64,000 bases of DNA, from the NCBI RefSeq assembly GCF_003789055.1, contig NZ_ML119088.1, positions 62,001 to 126,000 of the forward strand. The letters are read 5' to 3'. A program made the position numbers and the translations under genes. Source of the DNA: Histidinibacterium lentulum. Its GTDB lineage: Bacteria > Pseudomonadota > Alphaproteobacteria > Rhodobacterales > Rhodobacteraceae. The notes under the pieces are model-generated. The model was given only the letters and a program-made list of their open reading frames with translations. It made no database searches and had not been told where the DNA came from. This document shows, piece by piece, positions 25,131-33,811 of this stretch; within the stretch, counting starts at the first letter, position 1, and the number at the start of each line of letters is the position of its first letter.

Positions 25131-25705
25131 GGCTCTTTCCCGGACTGACGGGACCGAAGAGGACGGCCGCGCAGGGCGCTGCCGTCGTGGTGCTGATGGG
25201 CTCGCTTGCCTGGGCCTCGGTGCCCTTCTACGACTGGTTCTGCCGGGTCACGGGCTTCGGCGGGGCGACGAACGTGGCCGAGGCGGCCTCTGACGTGGTT
25301 CTGGACGAGACGATCACCGTGCGCTTTGACGCGAGCCGGGAGCGGGGAATGCCCTGGACCTTCACCCCGGTGGAGCGCCAGATGGAGGTGCGGATCGGAG
25401 AGATGGGCCTCGCCTTCTACGAGGCGCACAATCCCACGGACCGGCCCGTCGCCGGGCAGGCGAGCTACAACGTGACGCCCTTCCAGGCGGGCGCGTTCTT
25501 CGACAAGATCGAGTGTTTCTGCTTCGAACAGCAGGTTCTGCAACCGGGCGAGACTGTGCTGATGCCGGTGAGCTTCTTCGTCGATCCGGTGATCGTCGAC
25601 GACCGCGAGGGGCAGTACATCCACACGATCACGCTGAGCTACACTTTCTACGAGATCGACCTGCCCGAGGAGTTCGAGCAGGCCGCGCTCGATACCGGGA
25701 ACTGA
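25127..25705 (+). CDS. ctaG: Cytochrome c oxidase assembly protein CtaG/Cox11
   Basis: A 192-residue copper chaperone that inserts CuB into oxidase subunit I. There is one N-terminal membrane helix, then a periplasmic immunoglobulin-like domain. [15 protein letters not shown], the copper-binding CFCFEQQ motif and [11 protein letters not shown] are all characteristic. The start at 25127 overlaps the preceding small gene (ATGA). It is followed 25 bases later by ctaE. Confidence 0.97.
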   Translation: MRLFPGLTGPKRTAAQGAAVVVLMGSLAWASVPFYDWFCRVTGFGGATNVAEAASDVVLDETITVRFDASRERGMPWTFTPVERQMEVRIGEMGLAFYEAHNPTDRPVAGQASYNVTPFQAGAFFDKIECFCFEQQVLQPGETVLMPVSFFVDPVIVDDREGQYIHTITLSYTFYEIDLPEEFEQAALDTGN

Positions 25706-25730
25706 GGAGCCCGAGAGGGCAGGGACAGAC

Positions 25731-26531
25731 ATGGCGCACGAAAAGAACCACGATTATCACATCCTGAACCCGTCCGTCTGGCCGTTCCTGTCGGCCCTGG
25801 GCGCGTTCATCATGCTCTTCGGAGCGGTGCTCTGGATGCACGGCAGCGGGCCCTGGGGGTTCCTCATCGGCTTCGTGCTGGTGCTCTATACGATGTTCGG
25901 CTGGTGGGCCGACACGATCCAGGAGAACCAGGCCGGCGATCACACGCCGGTGGTGCGGATCGGCCTGCGCTACGGCTTCATCCTCTTCATCATGTCGGAA
26001 GTGATGTTCTTCGCGGCGTGGTTCTGGTCGTTCTTCAAGCACGCCATGTACCCGATGGGCCCCGAGAGCCCGGCGGTGGATGGCGTCTGGCCGCCCGCGG
26101 GGATCGAGACCTTCGATCCATGGCACCTGCCGCTGATCAACACGCTGATCCTGCTGTGCTCGGGCGCCGCGGCGACCTGGGCGCACCATGCGCTGGTCCA
26201 CGAGAACAACCGCGAGGACATGAAGTGGGGCCTCGCACTGGCCGTGGGACTGGGGCTGATCTTCACGGGCTTCCAGGCCTACGAATACCTGCACGCCTCC
26301 TTCGGCTTTGCCGGGAACATCTACGGCGCGAACTTCTTCATGGCGACGGGCTTTCACGGCGCGCATGTGATCATCGGGACGATCTTCCTCTTCGTCTGCC
26401 TGCTGCGGGTGATGAAGGGGCATTTCACCCCGGAGAACCATGTCGGCTTCGAGGCGGCGGCCTGGTACTGGCATTTCGTCGACGTGGTGTGGCTGTTCCT
26501 CTTCGCGGCGATCTACATCTGGGGGAGCTGA
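25731..26531 (+). CDS. ctaE: Cytochrome c oxidase subunit III
   Basis: A 266-residue membrane subunit with seven predicted helices. Typical stretches include [37 protein letters not shown] (with the conserved Glu), [15 protein letters not shown] and [19 protein letters not shown] good GGGACAG-type site precedes it. A REP-like hairpin pair follows in the gap before surf1. Confidence 0.98.
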   Translation: MAHEKNHDYHILNPSVWPFLSALGAFIMLFGAVLWMHGSGPWGFLIGFVLVLYTMFGWWADTIQENQAGDHTPVVRIGLRYGFILFIMSEVMFFAAWFWSFFKHAMYPMGPESPAVDGVWPPAGIETFDPWHLPLINTLILLCSGAAATWAHHALVHENNREDMKWGLALAVGLGLIFTGFQAYEYLHASFGFAGNIYGANFFMATGFHGAHVIIGTIFLFVCLLRVMKGHFTPENHVGFEAAAWYWHFVDVVWLFLFAAIYIWGS

Positions 26532-26580
26532 TCTCCCTGTGTGAACTGGGGCGGTGCGAAGTCGTGCCGCCGGTTTGGCG

Positions 26581-26660
26581 ATGGCCGGGCGGACGCCCGG
26601 CCTACGTCGTTGAGGGCTGCCGCATGGCCGCTCCGCAGGCCGGGCCGCGGCCCGGCATAT
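26581..26660. repeat. REP-like inverted pair between ctaE and surf1
   Basis: Two GC-rich palindromic elements share the GGCCGGGC/GCCCGGCC core: one at 26581-26605 (arms 26583-26590 and 26595-26602) and one centred on the perfect palindrome GCCGGGCCGCGGCCCGGC (26639-26656). Judged by the flanking AG/TAC bases they face opposite ways. The same core occurs after bchJ at 49584-49650. They probably act as a transcript-end stabiliser or terminator. Confidence 0.65.
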
Positions 26661-26685
26661 CCCTGACCCGGCAAGGCGAAAGTCC

Positions 26686-27351
26686 ATGAGACGCCTGATC
26701 TTTCCCGTTCTTCTCGGCCTCGTCGGCTGCGGCATCCTGATCGCGCTGGGCACCTGGCAGGTGCAGCGGCTGGAGTGGAAGACCGCGATTCTTTCGGACA
26801 TCGAGGCGCGGATCGCGGCGGCGCCGGTGGCAATCCCGGAGGCGCCAGATCCGGAGGCGGACCGCTACCTGCCCGTCACCGCGCGGGGCGAGGTCGCCGG
26901 GCCGGGGCTGCGGGTGCTCGTCTCGGCCGAGGGGCTGGGGCCGGGGTACCGGCGCATCCTGCCGTTCCGGCTGGATGACGGTCGGGAGATCCTGCTCGAC
27001 GGAGGCTGGACGCCGCTGGACGGCGCGGCGCTGCCGGAGGGGGAGATCGCCGTCACCGGCAACCTGCACTGGCCCGAGGAGGTGGACGGCTGGACGCCCG
27101 AGCCCGAGGGCGACCTCTGGTTCGCCCGCGACGTGCCCGCCATGGCCGCGGCGCTGGGCACTTCGTCCGTCCTGCTGATCGCGCGCGACCTGTCCGAACC
27201 GGGGGGCCTGCGGCCGCAGCCCGTAGGCACCGAGGGCATTCCGAACAACCATCTGAACTATGCGATCACCTGGTTCTCGCTGGCGGTGGTCTGGGCGGCG
27301 ATGTCGGTGTATCTGGCGCTCCGCACGATCCGGAGAGAGGCACGCCCATGA
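26686..27351 (+). CDS. SURF1 family cytochrome oxidase biogenesis protein
   Basis: A 221-residue protein with an N-terminal membrane helix (LIFPVLLGLVGCGILIALGTWQVQRLEWK, read in two parts) and a C-terminal helix (YAITWFSLAVVWAAMSVYLAL) flanking a soluble domain. The GTWQVQRLEWK and NNHLNYAITWFSLA motifs are SURF1 hallmarks. It assists heme A insertion into subunit I. It overlaps thrC by four bases (ATGA), so the oxidase operon reads on into threonine synthase, a Rhodobacterales arrangement. Confidence 0.95.
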   Translation: MRRLIFPVLLGLVGCGILIALGTWQVQRLEWKTAILSDIEARIAAAPVAIPEAPDPEADRYLPVTARGEVAGPGLRVLVSAEGLGPGYRRILPFRLDDGREILLDGGWTPLDGAALPEGEIAVTGNLHWPEEVDGWTPEPEGDLWFARDVPAMAAALGTSSVLLIARDLSEPGGLRPQPVGTEGIPNNHLNYAITWFSLAVVWAAMSVYLALRTIRREARP

Positions 27352-28739
27352 CCTATATCTCGACCCGCGGCATGGCGCCGACCCTCGGCTTCGAGGAGGC
27401 GATGATGACCGGCCTCGCCCGGGACGGTGGGCTTTACGTGCCCGACACCGTGCCGGTCATGGGCCGGGACGAGATCGCGGCGCTGGCGGGGCTGCCCTAC
27501 GAGGAGGTGGCGTTCCGGGTGATGCGGCCCTTCGTGGGCGAGGCCTTCGACGACGCCACCTTCATGGGGCTGATCGAGGCGGCCTATGCGGGCTTCGGCC
27601 ATCCGGCGCGGGCGCCGCTGAAGCAGGTGGCGCCGGGGGGTTTTCTGCTGGAACTGTTCCACGGGCCGACGCTGGCGTTCAAGGACTTCGCCATGCAGCT
27701 CATCGGGCAGATGTTCGAGGCGGCGCTGACGCGGTCCGGGCGGCGGCTGACGATCGTGGGGGCCACCTCGGGCGATACCGGGTCGGCGGCGATCGAGGCG
27801 TTCCGGGGCCTCGACGCGGTCGATGTCTTCATCCTCTACCCCCACGGGCGGGTGAGCGAGGTGCAGCGGCGGCAGATGACGACGCCGGTGGAGGCCAATG
27901 TCCACGCGCTCGCGCTCGACGGCGATTTCGACGATTGCCAGGCGCGGGTGAAGGACATGTTCAACGATCTGGCGTTTCGCGACGAGGTGGCGCTGGCGGG
28001 CGTGAACTCGATCAACTGGGCGCGGGTGCTGGCGCAGGTGGTCTATTACGTGACCGCTGCCACCAGCCTGGGCGCGCCGCACCGCGAGGTGGATTTCTGC
28101 GTGCCCACGGGCAATTTCGGCGACATCTTCGCGGGGTCCGTGGCGCGACGGATGGGGGTGCCGGTGGGGCGGCTCATCGCGGCGACGAACCACAACGACG
28201 TGGTGGCGCGGGCCTTGCGGGACGGGGAATACCGCAAGGGCCGGGTGGAGCCGTCGCGGTCTCCGTCCATGGATATCCAGGTCTCCTCGAATTTCGAGCG
28301 GGCGCTGTTCGACGCCTATGGGCGGGATGGCGCGGCGGTGGCGCAGCTGATGGACGAGCTGAAGACGGCGGACGGTTTCGCCATCAGCCAGGGCGCGCGG
28401 CAGGCGCTGGCGGAGGTCTACGGCGCGGGGCGGGCGAGCGAGGAGCAGACGCTGGCGCGCATCCGGCGCACGCGGGAGGAGACGGGCGAGCTATTGTGCC
28501 CGCATACGGCAGTGGGCCTCGAGGTGGCCGAGGGCGCAGTGCGGGACGGCGTGCCGATGGTGACGCTGGCGACGGCGCATCCCGCAAAATTCCCCGATGC
28601 GGTGGAGGAGGCCACGGGCGAGAGGCCCCCCCTTCCATCCCGCATGGCGGACCTGTATGAGCGGCCGGAACGGGTGACGCGGGTCGAGAACGACCTTGCC
28701 GCCCTCCAGACCCTGATACGGAGCCGCAGGACGTCGTGA
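27348..28739 (+). CDS. thrC: Threonine synthase
   Basis: A 463-residue PLP enzyme converting O-phosphohomoserine to threonine. The N-terminal YISTRGMAPTLGFEEAMM is diagnostic. The PLP Lys is in HGPTLAFKDFAMQ, and the phosphate-binding loop in GATSGDTGSAAIEAFRG. VPTGNFGDIFAG and the C-terminal HPAKFPDAVEEATG complete the picture. It is coupled at both ends by four-base overlaps, to surf1 upstream and to the M16 peptidase downstream. Confidence 0.97.
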   Translation: MTYISTRGMAPTLGFEEAMMTGLARDGGLYVPDTVPVMGRDEIAALAGLPYEEVAFRVMRPFVGEAFDDATFMGLIEAAYAGFGHPARAPLKQVAPGGFLLELFHGPTLAFKDFAMQLIGQMFEAALTRSGRRLTIVGATSGDTGSAAIEAFRGLDAVDVFILYPHGRVSEVQRRQMTTPVEANVHALALDGDFDDCQARVKDMFNDLAFRDEVALAGVNSINWARVLAQVVYYVTAATSLGAPHREVDFCVPTGNFGDIFAGSVARRMGVPVGRLIAATNHNDVVARALRDGEYRKGRVEPSRSPSMDIQVSSNFERALFDAYGRDGAAVAQLMDELKTADGFAISQGARQALAEVYGAGRASEEQTLARIRRTREETGELLCPHTAVGLEVAEGAVRDGVPMVTLATAHPAKFPDAVEEATGERPPLPSRMADLYERPERVTRVENDLAALQTLIRSRRTS

Positions 28740-30001
28740 CCGTCAAGACCCACACGCTCGCCAACGGCTTCCGCATCGTCACCGAGCGGATGCCGTCCCT
28801 GCGCTCCGCCTCCATCGGGGTCTGGATCACCGCCGGCGGACGGCACGAGCGGGCCGAGCAGAACGGGATCGCGCATTTCCTCGAGCACATGGCGTTCAAG
28901 GGCACCAGAACCCGGACCGCGCTGCAGATCGCCGAGGAGATCGAGGACGTGGGCGGCTACATCAACGCCTATACCAGCCGCGAGATGACGGCCTATTACG
29001 CGCGCGTTCTCGAGGACGACATCGCGCTGGGGCTCGACCTGATCGCCGACATCCTGCTGAACCCGGTGTTCGACGACCGCGAGATCGAGGTGGAGCGGGG
29101 CGTGATCCTGCAGGAGATCGGGCAGGTTCTCGATACGCCCGACGACATCGTCTTCGACTGGCTGCAGGAGGCCGCCTATCCCGACCAGCCGCTCGGGCGC
29201 TCGATCCTCGGGCCGGCGGAGCGTGTGAAGAGCTTCGGCAAGGCCGATCTCGCGCGGTTCGTGGCCGAGCGCTACGGGCCGGACCAGATGATCCTCGCGG
29301 CCGCGGGTGCGGTGGATCACGACATGATCGTGCGCGCGGCAGAGGAGCTCTTCGGCGGGCTGAGCAGCGTGGAGACGGCGCCCGCGACCGAACCCGCGGT
29401 GTTCACCGGCGGCGAGAAGCGGGTGAAGAAGAAGCTCGAGCAGGTGCATTTCACCCTCGCGCTCGACGGGCCGAACTATTCGGACCCCGAGATCTACACC
29501 GCGCAGGTCTACGCGACCGCGCTGGGCGGCGGCATGTCCTCGCGGCTGTTCCAGGAGCTGCGGGAGAACCGCGGGCTCTGCTATACCATCTTCGCGCAGG
29601 CGGGGGCCTATGCCGATGCGGGCATGACGACGATCTACGCGGGCACGGCACCCGAGCAGATCGCCGATCTTGCGACCCTCACGGCCGACGAGATTCGGCG
29701 TGCCGCGGATTCCTTCTCGAATGCGGAGATCGCGCGGGCGCGGGCGCAGATGAAGGCCGGGATGCTGATGGGACTCGAGAGCCCGTCGAGCCGGGCCGAA
29801 CGGCTGGCGCGGCTCATCGCGATCTGGGGCCGGGTGCCCACGATCGACGAGACGGTGGAAAAGATCGACGACGTGACCCCCGAGAGGGTGCGCACCTTCG
29901 GCGAGCGCATGGCCGGAAAGGCCGGCATGGCGATGGCGCTCTACGGGCCCGAGGGTGGCGCGCCCTCGCTCGAGGCGCTCCGGGACCGTCTCGCGGCCTG
30001 A
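28736..30001 (+). CDS. M16 family zinc peptidase (processing-peptidase-like)
   Basis: A 421-residue metallopeptidase related to the mitochondrial processing peptidase beta subunit. The inverted zinc motif HFLEHMAFKGT (HxxEH) and the distal Glu in EVERGVILQEIG are intact, so it should be catalytically competent. YTSREMTAYYARVLEDD and the C-terminal domain GGGMSSRLFQELRENRGLCY are typical. It starts with GTG at 28736, overlapping the thrC stop. A GNAT gene follows two bases after its stop. Confidence 0.95.
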   Translation: MTVKTHTLANGFRIVTERMPSLRSASIGVWITAGGRHERAEQNGIAHFLEHMAFKGTRTRTALQIAEEIEDVGGYINAYTSREMTAYYARVLEDDIALGLDLIADILLNPVFDDREIEVERGVILQEIGQVLDTPDDIVFDWLQEAAYPDQPLGRSILGPAERVKSFGKADLARFVAERYGPDQMILAAAGAVDHDMIVRAAEELFGGLSSVETAPATEPAVFTGGEKRVKKKLEQVHFTLALDGPNYSDPEIYTAQVYATALGGGMSSRLFQELRENRGLCYTIFAQAGAYADAGMTTIYAGTAPEQIADLATLTADEIRRAADSFSNAEIARARAQMKAGMLMGLESPSSRAERLARLIAIWGRVPTIDETVEKIDDVTPERVRTFGERMAGKAGMAMALYGPEGGAPSLEALRDRLAA

Positions 30002-30003
30002 CG

Positions 30004-30588
30004 ATGCTGAGGGTCCGCCGGCGGCTCCGGCTCGAGACCGAACGTCTGACGCTCCGCCCGCCGCAGCACGCGGATTTCACGCCCTGGACGTCGCTCCGGC
30101 GTGAAAGTGCCGCGTTCCTGAAGCCCTGGGAGCCGGCCTGGGCCGACGATCACCTGAGCCGCAAGGCCTTTACCAACCGCGTCTACTGGGCGCAGCGGGC
30201 CATCGCGAACGGCACGGAGATCCCGCTTTTCCTGATCCGGCGCGAGGATCAGCGGCTTGTGGGCGCGATCACCCTGTCGAACATCCGGCGCGGTCCCGCG
30301 CAATCGGCCACCACGGGCTACTGGGTGGGCCAGCCCCATGCGCGACAGGGTTACATGCGCGAGGCGCTGATCGCGGTGGTGCATCACGCGTTCCACACCC
30401 TCGACCTGAGCCGGATCGAGGCCGGCTGCCTGCCGGAGAACACGCCCTCGCGGCGGCTGCTGGAGAGCTGCGGCTACAAGTACGAGGGCGTCGCGCAGAG
30501 CTATCTGCAGATCGCGGGGCGCTGGCGGAACCATGTGCTCTACGCCAATCTTCGGCCGGATCGCCGGGGACGGACGGATACGGGGTAG
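30004..30588 (+). CDS. GNAT N-acetyltransferase, RimJ/RimL type
   Basis: A 194-residue acetyltransferase with LETERLTLRPPQHADFTPW at the start and acetyl-CoA-binding region YWVGQPHARQGYMREALIAV. RIEAGCLPENTPSRRLLESC and CGYKYEGVAQSYLQIAGRW are typical of RimJ enzymes that acetylate ribosomal protein N-termini. Substrate not determined. It follows the M16 peptidase by two bases, in the same operon. Confidence 0.92.
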   Translation: MLRVRRRLRLETERLTLRPPQHADFTPWTSLRRESAAFLKPWEPAWADDHLSRKAFTNRVYWAQRAIANGTEIPLFLIRREDQRLVGAITLSNIRRGPAQSATTGYWVGQPHARQGYMREALIAVVHHAFHTLDLSRIEAGCLPENTPSRRLLESCGYKYEGVAQSYLQIAGRWRNHVLYANLRPDRRGRTDTG

Positions 30589-30696
30589 CGTCCGACGCGG
30601 TCCGGTTCGCGCGGATGGGGGGATGGCGGGTCGAAAACCCACCTTGCGCGAAAAGCCGGGCGTGACCTGCGGGCGGTCCGTGCTAAATGCCGCGTC

Positions 30697-31503
30697 ATGC
30701 GCTGGCTGATCCCGCTCCTTCTCCTCGCTGCCCTGCCCGCCACGGCGCAGGACCGGCGAGCCTCCCACTGCATCGCGCTGGTTCAGGCACCGGGGCTCGA
30801 GGTCATCCCGGCGAGTTTCCGGCAGCCGGTCGCCCAGGACAGCGTACGGCTGAGCTACATCGACCATTCCATGGTCCTGATCCAGACCGAGGACGGCACG
30901 GCTGCGGTCACGGATTACAACGGCTATCTCGGTCCCGCCGACTTCACGCCCGATGTCGTGACCATGAACAACGCCCATTCCACCCATTGGACGGCGCTGC
31001 CCGATCCCGAGATTCCGCATGTTCTCGAAGGATGGGGCACCGAGGAGAACCCTCAGGAGCACTGGCTCGACCTGGGGTCCATGCTGGTGCGGAACGTGCA
31101 CACGGACACGCGGTCGGGATTCGGCGAGCCTCGGGTGAACGGCAATTCGATTTTCATCTTCGAGGTGGCGGGTCTGTGCATCGGGCACCTGGGGCATCTG
31201 CACCATGTGCCGGATGCGCAGCAGTTCGCCGCCATCGGTCGGCTCGACGTCGTGATGGCGCCGGTGGACGGGGGGCTGACGCTGACCCGGCCCGAGCTGA
31301 TCGAGACGCTGCAGCGGTTCCGGTCATCCGTGGTCGTCCCGATCCACGCCTTCGGCGCGAGCAACCTCGTGCGGTTTCTCGAAGACATGTCCGGCGATTT
31401 CGCGGTGGAGATGGTGGACGGGCCGTCGATCGAGGTCTCGCTGAGGACGCTGCCGGACCGGCCGACGATCATGGTCCTGCCCCCGAGGTTCCTGTCGGAC
31501 TGA
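30697..31503 (+). CDS. Exported MBL-fold metallo-hydrolase-like protein with atypical metal motif
   Basis: A 268-residue protein with a Sec signal peptide (MRWLIPLLLLAALPATAQ). The fold pattern is that of UlaG-like metallo-beta-lactamase proteins: LSYIDHSMVLIQTEDGTAAVTD, then NNAHSTHWTALP where HxHxDH is expected, IGHLGHLHHVPD and a final VVVPIHAFG. The first motif here reads HxxHW without the usual Asp, so metal binding may be altered or the protein non-catalytic. The next gene, a FAD dehydrogenase, starts on the last base of its stop (TGATG), so they are coupled. Function unknown. Confidence 0.8.
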   Translation: MRWLIPLLLLAALPATAQDRRASHCIALVQAPGLEVIPASFRQPVAQDSVRLSYIDHSMVLIQTEDGTAAVTDYNGYLGPADFTPDVVTMNNAHSTHWTALPDPEIPHVLEGWGTEENPQEHWLDLGSMLVRNVHTDTRSGFGEPRVNGNSIFIFEVAGLCIGHLGHLHHVPDAQQFAAIGRLDVVMAPVDGGLTLTRPELIETLQRFRSSVVVPIHAFGASNLVRFLEDMSGDFAVEMVDGPSIEVSLRTLPDRPTIMVLPPRFLSD

Positions 31504-32912
31504 TGCTGAACGATGCCGACGACGCCCTGATCGCGCGTCTGCGCGCGGTGCTGCCGCCCGCGGCCTTTCGCGAGACCACGGAGCATTACACGCGCGAGTC
31601 GCGGGATCGCTGGCGGGGGAGGGGCCCGGTGGTGGCGCCGGGCTCGACCTCCGAGGTGGCCGAGGTGATGCGCGCCTGCGCAGGGGCGCGGGTGCCGGTG
31701 GTGCCCTTCGGCGGCGGCACGGGCCTTGTGGGCGGGCAGTTGAAGGGAGAGGGCGCGGTGCCGGTGATCCTGTCGCTGGAGCGGATGACGGCGATCCGCG
31801 ATCTCCGGCCCGAGGAGAACGTGCTGGTGGCCGAGGCGGGCGCGGTTCTGGCCGATGTCCAGGCCGCGGCGGAGGCGGCGGGGCGGCTCTTTCCGCTGTC
31901 TCTGGCCTCGGAGGGCTCGGCGCGGATCGGCGGGCTGCTGTCGACGAACGCGGGCGGGATCAACGTGATCCGCTACGGCACGGCGCGGGCATTGTGCCTC
32001 GGGCTCGAGGTGGTCACCGCGGGCGGCGCGGTCTGGAACGGGCTGTCGCGGCTCCGCAAGGACAACACGGGCTACGATCTGCGCGACCTGATGATCGGCT
32101 CGGAAGGGACGCTGGGGATCATCACGGCGGCGAGCCTGCGGCTTTTCCCGCGGCCCGCGGCGGAGGGGACGGCGATGCTGGCGGTGCCGTCGCCCGAGGC
32201 GGCGCTGCGGCTTCTGGCGCTGGCGCAGGGGCAGGTGGGGGAGGGCATCTCGGCCTTCGAGCTCATTCACCGTCAGGGGTTCGCGTTCCTAGAGGAGGTG
32301 GGACCCGAGGTCACCCTGCCGTTTGCAGAGGCGCCCGATTGGTCGGTGCTGATCGACCTCGGCCTTCCCGCCGGCCTGTCGCCCGATGCCGCGCTCGAGG
32401 CGCTGTTCGAGGCGGCGGCGGAGCAGGGTCTCGCCACGGACGGCGTGATCGCGCGGTCGGAGGCGCAGAGGCGGGCGCTCTGGGCGGTGCGCGAGAGCAT
32501 CCCGGAGGCGAACCGGCGGATCGGATCGGTGTCCTCGCACGACATTTCCGTGCCGGTGGGGGCGGTGCCCGCGTTCATCGCCGCCGCACCGGGGCGGCTG
32601 GCCGAGGTCGGCGAGTTCCGGGTCAACTGCTTCGGGCATCTGGGCGACGGGAACCTGCATTACAACGTGTTCCCCCTGCCCGGGAAGACGCGGGAGGACC
32701 ACGCGGGGCAGCGGGAAGCGGTGAAACGGGCGATCCATGACCTGGTGCACGAGATGGGCGGATCGGTCAGCGCCGAGCATGGCGTGGGGCGGCTGAAGGT
32801 GGGCGATCTCGCGCGCTACGGCGATCCGGAGAAGCTGCGGATGATGCGGGCGATCAAGACGGCCCTCGATCCGCTGGGCCTTCTCAATCCGGGTGCCGTC
32901 CTGCCGGAATGA
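31503..32912 (+). CDS. FAD-linked oxidase, D-2-hydroxyacid dehydrogenase (GlcD/D2HGDH) family
   Basis: A 469-residue flavoenzyme. The FAD_binding_4 domain has VPFGGGTGLVGGQL, GLLSTNAGGINVIRYG and LRKDNTGYDLRDLMIGSEG. The C-terminal FAD-oxidase domain has the metal-binding NCFGHLGDGNLHYNVF and the SAEHGVGRLK motif. It most resembles D-lactate or D-2-hydroxyglutarate dehydrogenases that pass electrons to a quinone or ETF; the substrate cannot be told from sequence. It is coupled to the MBL-fold gene by a one-base overlap. It is the last gene before a 0.9-kb gene-free region. Confidence 0.93.
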   Translation: MLNDADDALIARLRAVLPPAAFRETTEHYTRESRDRWRGRGPVVAPGSTSEVAEVMRACAGARVPVVPFGGGTGLVGGQLKGEGAVPVILSLERMTAIRDLRPEENVLVAEAGAVLADVQAAAEAAGRLFPLSLASEGSARIGGLLSTNAGGINVIRYGTARALCLGLEVVTAGGAVWNGLSRLRKDNTGYDLRDLMIGSEGTLGIITAASLRLFPRPAAEGTAMLAVPSPEAALRLLALAQGQVGEGISAFELIHRQGFAFLEEVGPEVTLPFAEAPDWSVLIDLGLPAGLSPDAALEALFEAAAEQGLATDGVIARSEAQRRALWAVRESIPEANRRIGSVSSHDISVPVGAVPAFIAAAPGRLAEVGEFRVNCFGHLGDGNLHYNVFPLPGKTREDHAGQREAVKRAIHDLVHEMGGSVSAEHGVGRLKVGDLARYGDPEKLRMMRAIKTALDPLGLLNPGAVLPE

Positions 32913-33811
32913 GGGCGAGACGCGGGCAACGTTAGCGGTTCGGTTACGCCTTGGGGTATAAGGAGGCCCTGTCCGGCCTCTCGGCGGTCCCGGGCGGTCT
33001 CTCGCCGACCCCGTCTCAGGGGGTGGTCCAAAACGGACCGGGGGGGGGCGCCCGGGGCCCGGTGCCACGCCGTGGAGTGGTGGCGGTCCTGCGGGGGCTG
33101 AGCGCGGGCGCGCTGCCCTCCTCTGCGTCGGCCCGAGGCCGATGAACCGGGGACACCGTGCCGGGGCGGCTGGGCGATGCCGCAACCGGTCAGCGGTCGG
33201 CGCGCGGGTTCCGAGTGGGGCGCCGAAGCAGGAGTCTGTCCCGGCGGCGGGACAGGAGTCCTGAGTGGGGGGCTTCACGCCGTGCGGGCAAGTGAGGTCG
33301 TCGAGCGCCGAAACGTTGAGGGGCTCGCGGGGGCGGACGAGCGAGGTCGTCGAGCGCCGGAGCGCGACGCTGCATGCCCCCGGGGACGGGACAGGAGCCT
33401 TGGAGGGGAGACTTCGCGCCGTGCCGGGCGAGCGGAACTGTCGAGCGCGGAGGCGGGAGGCTGCGTGCCCCCGCGGACGGGATAGCATTCCTGAACTGGG
33501 GACCGTGAGCCGGGGCGGGCGAGCGAGCTTGTCGAACGCCGGGGCGGGGGGGCGGCGCTGCCCGGCGGCGGGACGAAGCCCCCTGAACGGGACACCGCGT
33601 GCCTGGGGATGAGCGACCCGGCGGTCGGGGCGTCCTGACGGGGGGGGACGGGCTCCCTTCCAGACCACCCACTCTACACCAACCCCAACAGACAGGGGGG
33701 AGGCGGCGGTGAACCGGGGGCGGGGACGGTGGGACAGGGGCCTAGGAGACGGGACCGTCCCGTGTTCAGGGGTCAAGGGTCGCGGGGCGATCATGGGGCA
33801 GGCGCGGGTGC
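32913..33811. other. 899-bp gene-free region, GC-rich, with degenerate tandem repeats
   Basis: No credible gene was found: frames here are short, Arg/Gly-rich and without conserved motifs or ribosome sites. The first 60 bases after the FAD dehydrogenase include a GTATAAGGAGG stretch but no start codon close behind. The centre holds repeats of about 91 bp (listed separately). Near 33660-33690 there is a C/A-rich run of lower complexity. The region ends at the convergently transcribed GGDEF-EAL gene. Confidence 0.6.
33236..33600. repeat. Degenerate tandem repeat, period about 91 bp
   Basis: The anchor TCGAGCGCC or its variant starts at 33301, 33350, 33441 and 33532. The anchor GACAGGAG or its variant starts at 33251, 33390, 33481 and 33572. 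The last three copies of each are spaced exactly 91 bp; the first copy is displaced by about half a unit. Each unit also has a TGCCCCCGGGGACGG-like stretch and a GGGCGAGCGAG box. Weaker related pieces extend to about 33140 and 33650. As 91 is not a multiple of three, this is not a coding repeat. Confidence 0.75.

Noticed and set aside
32913-33811. Several 100-160 codon frames on both strands in the gene-free region
   Set aside because: They overlap one another, consist of Arg/Gly/Pro-rich low-complexity sequence created by the 91-bp repeats, and lack ribosome sites.
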